A stretch of DNA of 64,000 nucleotides. Source: Mycobacterium sp. GA-2829. GTDB lineage: Bacteria > Actinomycetota > Actinomycetes > Mycobacteriales > Mycobacteriaceae. Within the stretch, counting starts at the first letter, position 1, and each line of letters begins with the position of its first letter. Location of the stretch: assembly GCF_001499965.1 (NCBI RefSeq), contig NZ_LQIT01000036.1:1-64000 (forward strand). The letters are read 5' to 3'. The notes beneath the pieces were generated by a model. The model had not been told where the DNA came from. It saw only the letters and a program-made list of their open reading frames with translations, and did not search any database. The position numbers and the translations under genes were made by a program. Positions 42,513 to 51,225 of this stretch are shown piece by piece.

Positions 42513-42763
42513 TCGCCGCGACCGTGACCGGAAACGTGTGGTCGACCCGCCGCATCGACGGCATCCCGGCAGGCGCCTTCCTCGAAGTCGAGGTCGACGG
42601 TTCCAGCAGTCGGATGATCGCCTTCGACGTGCTCGGCACCGGCATCGGCGAACGGGTCCTCATCGCCCAGGGTTCGGTGGCCGCCAACTGGTTCACCGGC
42701 ACCCCACCGCCCGTCGACGCCCTGATCATCGGATCGATCGACGCCCCAAGCAACCCGAGTTAG
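42509..42763 (+). CDS. Microcompartment shell vertex protein, BMC-P (EutN/CcmL family)
   Basis: This is an 84-residue protein of the pentameric vertex family (MIAATVTGNVWSTRRIDGIP, then MIAFDVLGTGIGERVLIAQG and VDALIIGSID). The start TVTGNVWSTRR matches the conserved first strand of EutN/CcmL proteins, and DVLGTGIGERVL the family's central segment. Five copies cap a shell vertex. Only one such gene is present. Its ATG overlaps the preceding stop (ATGA). Confidence 0.92.
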   Translation: MIAATVTGNVWSTRRIDGIPAGAFLEVEVDGSSSRMIAFDVLGTGIGERVLIAQGSVAANWFTGTPPPVDALIIGSIDAPSNPS

Positions 42764-42785
42764 CCAACAGATAGAGGAGAAAACA

Positions 42786-43067
42786 ATGCCCAGCAACGCA
42801 ATCGGTCTCATCGAGACCAAGGGCTACGTGGCGGCGCTGGCCGCGGCCGACGCCATGGTGAAGGCCGCCAACGTCACCATCACCGATCGTCAGCAGGTCG
42901 GCGACGGCCTCGTCGCGGTCATCGTCACCGGCGAGGTGGGTGCGGTCAAGGCCGCCACCGAGGCGGGCGCCGAAGCCGCGTCCCAGGTCGGTGAACTCGT
43001 CAGCGTGCACGTCATCCCGCGGCCGCACAGCGAACTCGGCGCGCACTTCGCCGTCTCCGCACAATAG
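42786..43067 (+). CDS. Microcompartment shell hexamer protein, BMC-H
   Basis: This is a 93-residue protein with a single BMC domain (SNAIGLIETKGYVAALAAAD onwards), the major facet-forming hexamer. The conserved opening GLIETKGYVAALAAADAMVK and VHVIPRPHSEL near the C-terminus are classic BMC-H features. It follows the vertex gene after 22 bases and has its own good ribosome site GAGGAGA, suggesting higher expression than its coupled neighbours, as expected for the major shell subunit. Confidence 0.95.
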   Translation: MPSNAIGLIETKGYVAALAAADAMVKAANVTITDRQQVGDGLVAVIVTGEVGAVKAATEAGAEAASQVGELVSVHVIPRPHSELGAHFAVSAQ

Positions 43068-43106
43068 TCTTCTCGTCGTAATCGCACTCGCAAGGAAGTG
43101 ACGGCC

Positions 43107-43760
43107 ATGCCCGCGACAGCATCGGAGACGCGCACCGACATCCGCGTCTACCTGCTGGTGGAGGATCTGCAACGGCAGTTCGCCGCCTACCTCGGAACGC
43201 CCACCCGCGCCAGGGGATACCCGCCGTACGAAGGTGAGCACGCGCTCATCGTCGAGGTGTCCCCGGCGCTGGCGATCGAGCGGGTGATCGACCTGGCGTT
43301 GCGCGAGGTGCCCGGGATCCAGCCCGGAATCCTCTACGTGGAGCGGCAGTTCGGCGTTCTCGAGATCCACTCGGCGAGCCTGTCGGACGTGCGTCGCGCC
43401 GGCGAGGCGATCCTCACCGGCACCGGCAACAAGGCCAGTGACCAGTTGCGGCCCCGGGTGCTCTACCACGACATCATCGAAGACATCACCGACCAGCACG
43501 CGGTCATCCTCAACCGCAACCGGCAGGCGTCGATGATCCTGCCGGGCCAGTCGCTGTTGGTGTACGAGATGACCCCGGCGCTGTTCGCCGCCGTCGCCGC
43601 CAACGAGGCGGAGCGCGCCGCACCGGGACTGACCGTGGTCGACGTGCAGATGATCGGCGCGGCGGGCCGGCTCTACATCGGTGGCTCGGTCGCCGATGTG
43701 ACGACCGCACGCGACCGCATCACCTCCGTCCTCGCCGCGATCGAAGGACGCGATCACTGA
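43107..43760 (+). CDS. Microcompartment shell protein, tandem-domain BMC-T (second copy)
   Basis: This is a 217-residue two-domain shell protein paralogous to the first BMC-T. It has YLGTPTRARGYPPYEGEHAL before domain 1 proper, GILYVERQFGVLEIH, then ILPGQSLLVYEMTPALFAAV and GRLYIGG in domain 2. The ATG at 43107 lies 8 bases after AAGGAAG. The inserted loop near residue 30-40 is longer than in the first copy, which may change pore geometry. Two BMC-T forms in one shell fit the RMM type. Its stop overlaps the ATG of the kinase gene. Confidence 0.9.
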   Translation: MPATASETRTDIRVYLLVEDLQRQFAAYLGTPTRARGYPPYEGEHALIVEVSPALAIERVIDLALREVPGIQPGILYVERQFGVLEIHSASLSDVRRAGEAILTGTGNKASDQLRPRVLYHDIIEDITDQHAVILNRNRQASMILPGQSLLVYEMTPALFAAVAANEAERAAPGLTVVDVQMIGAAGRLYIGGSVADVTTARDRITSVLAAIEGRDH

Positions 43761-44755
43761 TGGGTGAGGTGATCGCCGACGACATCGAGGTCGCCGAGCG
43801 GGCACTGGCCGACTACGACCTACCCGCGAATTCGTCGCTGCGGCTGCTGAACCTGTCGGAGAACGCGACCTACCTCGTCGAGTGCGAGGACGACGACAAG
43901 AGCTGCTCGATCCTGCGGGTGCACCGGCAGAACTACCACCGGCCCCACGAGATCGAATCCGAACTGGACTGGCTCGAGGCGCTGCGCCGCGACAGCGACG
44001 TCACGGTGCCCGTGGTGCTGCCCACCCGCGACGGCCGCCGTGTGGTCACCGTGGACCACAACGGCACCGAACGCCACGTGGTGCACTTCGGCATGGTCGG
44101 CGGCGCCGAACCCGACGAGGGGTCGGTCACCCTCGACGACTTCCGCACCCTCGGCGCGATCACCGCTGCGCTGCACGAACATTCGCGCTCGTGGACCCGT
44201 CCCGCCGGGTTCGGCCGGTTCTCCTGGAACTGGAAGCACTGCCTGGGCGATGAACCCCGTTGGGGCCGTTGGCAGGACGCCTCCGGCGTCGGCCCGCAGG
44301 AGACCGAACTCCTCGGCCGCGCCCAGGACCTGCTGCACCGGCGGCTGGTCGAGTACGGCGACGGACCGGACCGCTACGGCCTGATCCACGCCGACCTGCG
44401 GCTGGCCAACCTGCTCGTGGACCCGCCCACCATCACCGTCATCGACTTCGACGACTGCGGATTCGGGTGGTTCTTCTACGATTTCGGGACCGCGGTGTCG
44501 TTCATCGAGGACGATCCGGCGCTGCCCGAATGGCAGGCATCGTGGGTGGAGGGCTACCGCAGCCGCGGCACCATGACCGCCGCCGACGAGGACATGCTCG
44601 CATCGTTCGTGTTCCTGCGGCGGCTACTGCTGCTGGCGTGGATGGGCACCCACAGCCACTCCAAGGAATCCCAGACCAAGGCGATCAGCTACGCCGCGGG
44701 CAGTTGTGCTCTCGCCGAACGCTATCTGAGCTCCAACGGCCAGCGACTGGCCTGA
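43760..44755 (+). CDS. APH-fold kinase, (S)-1-amino-2-propanol kinase candidate
   Basis: This is a 331-residue member of the aminoglycoside phosphotransferase/choline-kinase-like family. The catalytic loop is HADLRLANLL (HxDxxxxN) and the metal-binding motif is IDFDDCGFGW (DFD). The N-lobe has the strand ATYLVECEDDDKSCSILRVH with a Lys. A homologous kinase in the M. smegmatis aminoacetone-utilisation microcompartment locus phosphorylates (S)-1-amino-2-propanol; the identical neighbourhood makes the same role likely here. Its ATG overlaps the upstream TGA, indicating coupling to shell-protein translation. Confidence 0.85.
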   Translation: MGEVIADDIEVAERALADYDLPANSSLRLLNLSENATYLVECEDDDKSCSILRVHRQNYHRPHEIESELDWLEALRRDSDVTVPVVLPTRDGRRVVTVDHNGTERHVVHFGMVGGAEPDEGSVTLDDFRTLGAITAALHEHSRSWTRPAGFGRFSWNWKHCLGDEPRWGRWQDASGVGPQETELLGRAQDLLHRRLVEYGDGPDRYGLIHADLRLANLLVDPPTITVIDFDDCGFGWFFYDFGTAVSFIEDDPALPEWQASWVEGYRSRGTMTAADEDMLASFVFLRRLLLLAWMGTHSHSKESQTKAISYAAGSCALAERYLSSNGQRLA

Positions 44756-44784
44756 CACCCACCCCTCGACCAGCAAGGACACAT

Positions 44785-45564
44785 ATGTTCACCTCACTGC
44801 AGGGCCGTTCCGCGATCGTCACCGGCGGCAGCAAGGGCATCGGACGAGGCATCGCCGAGGTCTTCGCGAACGCCGGCGTCGACGTGCTCATCACCGGGCG
44901 CAACCAGGCCGACATCGACACCACGGTCCGTGATCTGGCCGGCGCGGAGGGCACGGTCAGCGGGCTGGCCGCCGCCGTCGCCGACCCGGCCGACTGTCGC
45001 CGCGTCGTCGACGCCGCCGTCGAACGGCACGGTGGACTCGACATCGTCTGCGCCAATGCCGGGATCTTCCCGTCGGGCCGGCTCGAGGAACTCACCCCCG
45101 ACGACATCGAGCAGGTGCTGTCGGTGAACTTCAAGGGCACTGTCTACATCGTGCAGGCTGCGCTCCCCGCGCTGGCGGCCAGCGGACACGGCCGCGTCAT
45201 CGTCACTTCGTCGATCACCGGACCGGTCACCGGGTACCCGGGCTGGTCGCACTACGGGGCGAGCAAGTCGGCGCAGCTGGGCTTCATCCGCACGGCGGCA
45301 ATGGAGTTGGCGCCCAAGCGGATCACCATCAACGCCGTGCTGCCGGGCAACATCATCACCGAGGGCCTCATCGACATGGGTGAGGACTACATGAACCAGA
45401 TGGCCGCGGCGGTGCCCGCGGGCCGGCTGGGCAGCGTCGCCGACATCGGCAACGCGGCGCTGTTCTTCGCCACCGACGAGGCGGCCTACATCACCGGTCA
45501 GAGCCTGATCGTCGACGGCGGGCAGATTCTGCCCGAATCCCATCAGGCGCTCGCCGAGTTGTGA
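44785..45564 (+). CDS. Short-chain dehydrogenase, 1-amino-2-propanol dehydrogenase candidate
   Basis: This is a 259-residue classical SDR. The nucleotide-binding TGGSKGIG is at 13-20, followed by NAG in CANAGIFPSG and the catalytic Ser/Tyr/Lys in TSSITG and HYGASKSAQL. In the M. smegmatis microcompartment locus the SDR is an S-(+)-1-amino-2-propanol dehydrogenase, linking aminoacetone and amino alcohol; the same position supports that role here. I chose the ATG at 44785 with AAGGA upstream. A cytosolic location is expected because no targeting helix is seen. It is followed by the GntR gene after a 68-base gap containing its operator-like palindrome. Confidence 0.82.
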   Translation: MFTSLQGRSAIVTGGSKGIGRGIAEVFANAGVDVLITGRNQADIDTTVRDLAGAEGTVSGLAAAVADPADCRRVVDAAVERHGGLDIVCANAGIFPSGRLEELTPDDIEQVLSVNFKGTVYIVQAALPALAASGHGRVIVTSSITGPVTGYPGWSHYGASKSAQLGFIRTAAMELAPKRITINAVLPGNIITEGLIDMGEDYMNQMAAAVPAGRLGSVADIGNAALFFATDEAAYITGQSLIVDGGQILPESHQALAEL

Positions 45565-45586
45565 GCACGCCGGCCGAGGGTCGGCC

Positions 45587-45606
45587 GGTAGAATTGGTTC
45601 TACCAA
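45587..45606. promoter_or_regulatory. Candidate GntR autoregulatory operator
   Basis: GGTAGAA-TTGG-TTCTACC (45587-45604) is an inverted repeat with 7-base arms. It contains TTGGTTCTACCAA (45594-45606), which shares TTGG-N2-CTACCAA with the site at 38489-38501 in the divergent promoter of the shell operon. It lies about 27 bases before the GntR start. Confidence 0.6.
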
Positions 45607-45632
45607 AACACCTCGACGGGGGAGGTCACCAG

Positions 45633-46415
45633 GTGCCGACGCACAGCGAAGAGTTGCGGCGCCGGCTGGTGGCCGACATCAACGCCGGCGCCCCCGGCAC
45701 CAAACTCGGCAGCGAACGCGACCTCGCCGAGCGGTACGGCACCAGCAGGTCGAGTCTGCGGCAGGTCCTCGCCGCGCTCGAGGAGGCCGGCATGGTGCAC
45801 CGGGTGATCGGCCGGGCCGGCGGCATCTTCGTCAGCCACGGGCAGGTGGAACGCAACCTCGCCGACGTCGTCGGGGTGCCCGCGTTCCTGGCCAACCAGG
45901 GCTACGTCGCGGGCACCCGGGTGTTGTCGACCAAGATCGCCCCGGTCGACGAGGCCACCCAGGCGGCGCTGCGGCTGCAGCCCAGCGACTTCGTCGTCGA
46001 GATCCAGCGGCTGCGCCTGGCCGACGGGTCCCCGATCTCGCTGGAGTTGGCCCAGTTCCCCGCCGAGGCGTTCCCCGGCCTGCTGGAACAGCAGCTCGGT
46101 GGATCGATCTACGAGGTCCTCGAGGACCGCTACGGCCTGGTGCCGGGCCGCGCCGACGAGCGCATCGAAGCGGTCAGCGCCACCAGCACCGAGGCATCGC
46201 TGCTCGGGGTGAAACCGAAATCCGCGCTGCTGCTGATCACCCGCATCACCTACGACCGCGACGGCGTGCCGTGCGAGTTCTCCCGTGACCTGTTCCGCGG
46301 CGACCGCATCTACCTCGCCGTCACCGCGCAGGGCCGCGGCATCGGCAAGCAGCTCGGCAAGGGCCCCGACGCCAAGAACGCCTCGGTCACCCTGCAGAGT
46401 CAGCTCGCGGTCTGA
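45633..46415 (+). CDS. GntR/HutC-family regulator of the microcompartment locus
   Basis: This is a 260-residue regulator. The N-terminal winged HTH spans about 5-70 (GSERDLAERYGTSRSSLRQV). The C-terminal UTRA effector domain spans about 85-245 (RLRLADGSPISLELAQFPAE; ITYDRDGVPCEFSRDLFRGD). UTRA domains bind small metabolites, here probably the amino alcohol or a downstream product. Start GTG 45633 follows GGGGGAGG. It should bind the palindrome before its own gene and the similar one in the permease/PLP-enzyme promoter. Confidence 0.88.
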   Translation: MPTHSEELRRRLVADINAGAPGTKLGSERDLAERYGTSRSSLRQVLAALEEAGMVHRVIGRAGGIFVSHGQVERNLADVVGVPAFLANQGYVAGTRVLSTKIAPVDEATQAALRLQPSDFVVEIQRLRLADGSPISLELAQFPAEAFPGLLEQQLGGSIYEVLEDRYGLVPGRADERIEAVSATSTEASLLGVKPKSALLLITRITYDRDGVPCEFSRDLFRGDRIYLAVTAQGRGIGKQLGKGPDAKNASVTLQSQLAV

Positions 46416-46519
46416 CCGGTCCGCCGATTGGCGCACCGCGTCCCCACCGACCGTCGTATCGTCGGGCAGATGGAGGGCTCCGCGCTGCGGGGCCGAAGTG
46501 CTCGACGAGGAGCGTCACC

Positions 46520-48814
46520 GTGACCATCAACGCCGAAACTCAGGCCACATCAACGTTCGACGAGCAGGTCGCCGAGACCCAGCGATATTTCGACGATCCC
46601 CGGTTCAAGGACATCACCCGGCTCTACACGGCGCGGCAGGTGGTCGAGCAGCGCGGCACCATCCCGGTCGACTACACCGTCGCGCGTGAGGCGGCGACCG
46701 CGTTCTACCCGCGACTGCGCGAACTGTTCGCCGAGGGCAAGAGCATCACCACCTTCGGACCGTATTCGCCCGGGCAGGCCGTCACGATGAAACGCGTCGG
46801 CATCGAGGGCATCTACCTCGGCGGCTGGGCGACGTCGGCCAAGGGGTCCAAGGACGAGGATCCGGGGCCCGACCTCGCCAGCTATCCGCTGAGCCAGGTG
46901 CCCGACGAGGCGGCGGGCCTGGTGCGCGCCCTGCTCACCGCCGACCGCAACCAGCAGTACCTGCGACTGCGCATGGACGAGGCCCAACGTGCCAGCACAC
47001 CGGTGTACGACTTCCGGCCGTTCATCATCGCCGACGCCGACACCGGTCACGGCGGTGATCCACACGTGCGCAACCTGATTCGTCGTTTCGTCGAGGCGGG
47101 AGTGCCCGGGTACCACATCGAGGACCAGCGCCCCGGCACCAAGAAGTGCGGCCATCAGGGCGGAAAGGTCCTGGTGCCGTCCGACGAACAGATCAAACGC
47201 CTCAACACCGCCCGCTTCCAGCTCGACATCATGGGCGTGCCGGGCATCATCGTCGCGCGCACCGACGCCGAGGCGGCCAACCTGATCGACAGCCGCGCCG
47301 ACGAGCGCGACCAGCCGTTCCTGCTGGGCGCGACGAACCTGTCGGTCCCCTCGTACAAGTCATGCTTCCTGGCGATGATGCGCAGCTTCTACGACGCGGG
47401 GGTGACCGCACTCAACGGCCACCTCATGTATTGGCTGCCCGACGGCGAGTACGAGACCGCGCGGGCGTGGCTGGAACGCAACGGCATCGCCGAGGTGATC
47501 GCCAAGGCCGCCGAACAGTGGCGGGCCGACGGGGACCCCAGCAACGACGCCCTCTACGACGACGTGGAGAACCAGTTCGTGGCCGCGTGGGAGGAGGACG
47601 CCGGCCTCAAGACCTACGCCGAGGCAGTCGCCGCGCGCCTCGAATTCGCCGAGAGCGACGGTGAGGCGTACCCGATGGGTGTCGACGAGTGGCAGGAGTT
47701 CGCCAAGCGGGCCTCGCTCTACACCGCGGGCAAGAAGGCCTCAGAACTCGGTGTCGACGTCGCCTGGGACTGTGAGCTGGCCAAGACGCCCGAGGGGTAT
47801 TACCAACTGCGCGGCGGGATTCCGTACGCGATCGCCAAACAGTTGGCGGCCGCGCCGTTCGCCGACATCCTGTGGATGGAGACCAAGACCGCCGACCTCG
47901 CCGACGCCCGCGAGTTCGCCGAGGCCATCCACGCCGAATTCCCCGACAAGATGCTGGCCTACAACCTGTCGCCGTCGTTCAACTGGGACACCACCGGGAT
48001 GAGTGACGACGAGATGCGGGCGTTTCCCGAGGAACTCGGCAAGATGGGGTTCGTCTTCAACTTCATCACCTACGGTGGTCACCAGGTCGACGGGGTCGCC
48101 TCCGAGGAGTTCGCGACCGCGCTGCGCCAGGACGGGATGCTCGCGCTGGCCCGGCTGCAGCGCAAGATGCGGCTGGTCGAATCGCCCTACCGGACACCGC
48201 AGACGCTCGTCGGCGGGCCGCGCAGCGACGCGGCGCTGCTGGCCTCGTCCGGACGCACCGCCACCACCAAGGCGATGGGCAAGGGCTCGACCCAGCATCA
48301 GCACCTGGTGCAGACCGAGGTGCCGAAGAAGCTGCTCGAGGACTGGCTCGCGCTGTGGAGTGAGCACTATCAGCTCGGGGAGAAACTGCGGGTGCAGCTG
48401 CGGCCGCGGCGGGCCGGCGGGGAGGTGCTCGAACTCGGCATCTACGGCGAACGCGACGGCGGTGAGGAGAAGCTGGCCGATGTGCTCGTCGACCCGATCA
48501 AGGACCGGCACGGCCGCAGCATCCTGACGGTGCGCGATCAGAACACCTACGCCGAGAAGCTGCGCCAGAAGCGGCTGATGACGTTGATCCATCTGTGGCT
48601 GGTGCACCGGTTCAAGGCCGACGCGGTGTACTACGTGACGCCGACCGAGGACAACGTCTATCAGACCGAGAAGATGAAGTCGCACGGCATCTTCAGCGAT
48701 GTGCACAAGGACGTCGGCGAGATCATCGTCGCCGACGTCAACCAGGCGCGGATCCAGGAGCTACTGGCCTCCGACCGCGAAGCGCTCGGGCGGCTGATCC
48801 GCAAGGAGGACTGA
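46520..48814 (+). CDS. aceA: Long isocitrate lyase ICL2
   Basis: This is a 764-residue isocitrate lyase of the long ICL2 type. The N-terminal catalytic barrel carries KKCGH (208-212) with the catalytic Cys210 and ADADTGHGGD. It is followed by a long C-terminal region (about 600-764) seen in mycobacterial ICL2, where it acts as an acyl-CoA-sensing domain. ICL splits isocitrate to succinate and glyoxylate, and mycobacterial ICLs also act as methylisocitrate lyases. It begins at GTG 46520 about 100 bases after the GntR gene. The shorter ICL1 form would be about 430 residues. Confidence 0.93.
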   Translation: MTINAETQATSTFDEQVAETQRYFDDPRFKDITRLYTARQVVEQRGTIPVDYTVAREAATAFYPRLRELFAEGKSITTFGPYSPGQAVTMKRVGIEGIYLGGWATSAKGSKDEDPGPDLASYPLSQVPDEAAGLVRALLTADRNQQYLRLRMDEAQRASTPVYDFRPFIIADADTGHGGDPHVRNLIRRFVEAGVPGYHIEDQRPGTKKCGHQGGKVLVPSDEQIKRLNTARFQLDIMGVPGIIVARTDAEAANLIDSRADERDQPFLLGATNLSVPSYKSCFLAMMRSFYDAGVTALNGHLMYWLPDGEYETARAWLERNGIAEVIAKAAEQWRADGDPSNDALYDDVENQFVAAWEEDAGLKTYAEAVAARLEFAESDGEAYPMGVDEWQEFAKRASLYTAGKKASELGVDVAWDCELAKTPEGYYQLRGGIPYAIAKQLAAAPFADILWMETKTADLADAREFAEAIHAEFPDKMLAYNLSPSFNWDTTGMSDDEMRAFPEELGKMGFVFNFITYGGHQVDGVASEEFATALRQDGMLALARLQRKMRLVESPYRTPQTLVGGPRSDAALLASSGRTATTKAMGKGSTQHQHLVQTEVPKKLLEDWLALWSEHYQLGEKLRVQLRPRRAGGEVLELGIYGERDGGEEKLADVLVDPIKDRHGRSILTVRDQNTYAEKLRQKRLMTLIHLWLVHRFKADAVYYVTPTEDNVYQTEKMKSHGIFSDVHKDVGEIIVADVNQARIQELLASDREALGRLIRKED

Positions 48815-48903
48815 GCCGGGGTCACCCGATCGGCGGATACCGCGTGCCGCGACGCCCGGCTACAGTTCGCCTCCATGAGATCGGTTATGGCGCAAGTCGA
48901 CTG

Positions 48904-49767
48904 GTGACGCCCGCCCGGGTGTTTCATCCGCCGCCCGGTTGGCCGGTCGAACCCGGCTTCACCCCTGGCCCGGATTGGGTGCCAGATCCGTCGTGGCCGC
49001 CTGCGCCGGACCGGTGGCAGTTCTGGGTCGGCACCGACAGGCGCGGCCCATCGGTCGCCGCAGTGCTGGCGGCGATCGGGATGACGGGACTTCTGGTCGC
49101 GACGCTGATCGGTGTCGTCACGAGTAGGACGACCGGCGCGGAGCCTCCGGAGGTGAAGATCTCCAATCCCGTCGTCGAGCACGGCTCCTCATCGACCGGC
49201 GTCGCACCCGGGTGGCCGCCGTACTCACCGGAGCCGTTCCTGGATTTCGAAGCCTGGCAGGCCTTCGGAGCGGCGAACGCGGAGTTCAATGACAACGGGC
49301 GCACAGCCGTGCTGGACACACACGACACCACGGAGACAGGACACACCACGTGGTCGGGCCTCATCAGCACCCGCACGACCGCGTGCGCGGTCCGCATCGT
49401 GGGTCGGGTCCGCGACCTGACCCACGACGCCGGGCAGGCAGGAGGATTCGCCATCGGTCTCGGTGAGCTCGCGCCGGACGCCCTAACGCACGCCGCGCTG
49501 ACCGGTTCGGCCGTCCAGTACGACTTCCGCGCCGGGGGCTTCCAGGCTGCGGTCTATCCCGCCGGTACCGTCCACGGCATCGGACCCGACGTCCTGAACG
49601 AAGGCTGGCACGACGTCGACGTGACGATCGACAGCCGCTCCCACACCCTGGTCGTCGACGGAACCCCGACCCTGCACACCGCCACTGGTGGAGGGTGCGG
49701 CCGTCCGTTCACCCGCGTCTGGGCAGGTGCCACGGAGTTCGCCGATTTCACGGTCACGCCGCTCTGA
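48904..49767 (+). CDS. PPGW-motif single-pass membrane protein with beta-sandwich-like ectodomain
   Basis: This is a 287-residue protein with a GTG start. The N-terminal tail contains FHPPPGWPVEP, DWVPDPSWPPAPDRWQFWV, a Trp/Pro-rich motif common in actinobacterial membrane proteins. One membrane helix follows (VAAVLAAIGMTGLLVATLIGV). The extracytoplasmic domain (about 110-287) has strand patterns and a WHDVDVTIDSRSHTLVVDG segment reminiscent of LamG/concanavalin-like folds. There is no enzyme motif. The N-terminus is similar in kind to the protein at 16679-17383. The function is unknown. Confidence 0.72.
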   Translation: MTPARVFHPPPGWPVEPGFTPGPDWVPDPSWPPAPDRWQFWVGTDRRGPSVAAVLAAIGMTGLLVATLIGVVTSRTTGAEPPEVKISNPVVEHGSSSTGVAPGWPPYSPEPFLDFEAWQAFGAANAEFNDNGRTAVLDTHDTTETGHTTWSGLISTRTTACAVRIVGRVRDLTHDAGQAGGFAIGLGELAPDALTHAALTGSAVQYDFRAGGFQAAVYPAGTVHGIGPDVLNEGWHDVDVTIDSRSHTLVVDGTPTLHTATGGGCGRPFTRVWAGATEFADFTVTPL

Positions 49768-49959
49768 CGTCGACGATCGAAGAGGGCAGGTTGCACCGCC
49801 GTACCGAAGCATTTCGCAGGACCGCGACGGCGAACCTCCCCAAGGTGAAGTTCTACTTCACAGAATGGCGCGCTGTGCATCTTTCCCTGCTTCCCGACGC
49901 CCCCGTGCCGACACGGTAGTGCGCCATGCCGACCGCTAACGTTCGGAACCGGGTGACTC

Positions 49960-51225
49960 TCAGACCAGCTCGCCCGCGATGACCGTCGACCGCACCCGCT
50001 CGCCGTCGAGGTCGGCCAGCACGTCCTCGGGTGCGCCGTCGAGCACGCAGAGGTCGCCGGGCTCGCCGGGCAGGATGTTCCTGGGCGACGACGGGTCGTC
50101 GGGGCGCCCGAGGAAGAGCCCGAGCGCCGTTGCAGCGTCGACGGTTTCGTGTTCGCCCAGGACGGCGCCGCTGGGGGTGCGGCGGTGCACGGCGGCCCGC
50201 ATCGCCGCCCACGGATCGCCATCGCCGAACGGGGTGTCGGTCGAGAACGCGAGCGGCACACCGGCCGCCAGCAGCGTTGCGACGCGCCATAATTCGTGAT
50301 GCTCGCCGGCCGGGACGTCGGTCCGGTACTGATCGCCGCGTTCGGCGACGAAGTTGGGCTGGGTCACCACCGTCACGCGCAGGGCGGCCAGATCGTCGAC
50401 GGTGTCGTCGGGGACCATTGCGGCGTGTTCGATCCGGTCTCGCGGATGGACGCCGGCGCAGCGCAGCGCGGCGATGGTGACGACGAGTTGCGCGGCGGTC
50501 ACACAGTGCAGCGCCACCGGTACGCCCTGCCGGTGCCGGTCGTCGATCCAGGCCGTCAGCTCGTCGAGATCCAGTGTGTCGTCGTGCAGGATGCGCTTCC
50601 CCGGCGCGAGGATGTGCACGCGCTGCACGATCTGCGACGTGTCGAGAGCGTCGAGATCCGGTGTGGCATCGGTCAATCCGGTGACACCCAGTTTCGCGAG
50701 ATCGCTGCTGAGCCGGTGCAGCGGTACGGGGCGACGGTCGAGCTCGGCCGACCATTGCGCGTCGGCGCTGCGCACCCGCCCGTCGGGATGCCCGGACAGC
50801 CCGAGCCGCGCCAGTGCCGCCGAGTTGAGCGTCCACAGCACCCCGCTGCGGTGCTGCACCCGCACCGGCACATCGGGGCGCACCGCGTCGAGCAGCGTCC
50901 GGTCCAGCGGGCCGGCGACCGCCTCGTGATAGCCGACTGCGCGGACCCACCCGTCCTCGTCCGGTTCGGCACTCCGCAGCACGCGGGTCAGACCGTCGCG
51001 GTCACCCGCCTCGCTCGGGCCGACGCGCGCCGAATCGGCCGCGGCCGCGGCGGCGTGCAGGTGGACGTGGTGGTCGTGCAGGCCGGGGATCACGGTGGCG
51101 CCCGCGGCGTCGAGCACCGCCTCGTGTGGTTCCGGCGCGAGACGGTCGGCGACCTCGCGGATGCGCTCGGCGGTCCGGATGTCGACGCGACGGCCGTCAA
51201 GCAACGTCCCCCGCTGAATCAGCAT
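49960..51225 (-). CDS. Amidohydrolase family 3 protein (YtcJ-like)
   Basis: This is a 421-residue metal-dependent hydrolase of the YtcJ/imidazolonepropionase-like group. It shows PGLHDHHVHLH (first metal-binding HxH), VALHCVTA and RIEHAAMV (further His ligands) and AFSTDTPFGDGDPW (catalytic Asp). The ATG at 51225 gives an N-terminus with the small beta-sandwich strands (LIQRGTLLDGRRVDI). It overlaps the CoA-transferase gene by 7 bases. The substrate is unknown; family members cleave N-acyl or formyl-type amides. Confidence 0.85.
   Translation of the reverse strand: MLIQRGTLLDGRRVDIRTAERIREVADRLAPEPHEAVLDAAGATVIPGLHDHHVHLHAAAAAADSARVGPSEAGDRDGLTRVLRSAEPDEDGWVRAVGYHEAVAGPLDRTLLDAVRPDVPVRVQHRSGVLWTLNSAALARLGLSGHPDGRVRSADAQWSAELDRRPVPLHRLSSDLAKLGVTGLTDATPDLDALDTSQIVQRVHILAPGKRILHDDTLDLDELTAWIDDRHRQGVPVALHCVTAAQLVVTIAALRCAGVHPRDRIEHAAMVPDDTVDDLAALRVTVVTQPNFVAERGDQYRTDVPAGEHHELWRVATLLAAGVPLAFSTDTPFGDGDPWAAMRAAVHRRTPSGAVLGEHETVDAATALGLFLGRPDDPSSPRNILPGEPGDLCVLDGAPEDVLADLDGERVRSTVIAGELV

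Noticed and set aside
36884..46415. Pdu- or Eut-type microcompartment
   Set aside because: No diol dehydratase, ethanolamine ammonia-lyase, B12 genes or glycyl-radical enzyme are present, and the APH kinase/SDR/class-III enzyme set points to the RMM type.
46520..48814. Short ICL1-type isocitrate lyase
   Set aside because: The product is 764 residues with a long C-terminal extension, fitting ICL2.
49845..49861. Operator at the palindrome GTGAAGTTCTACTTCAC
   Set aside because: It is a perfect 17-base inverted repeat but lies between two convergent gene ends with no promoter nearby; it could only be a weak terminator, so it is not called.
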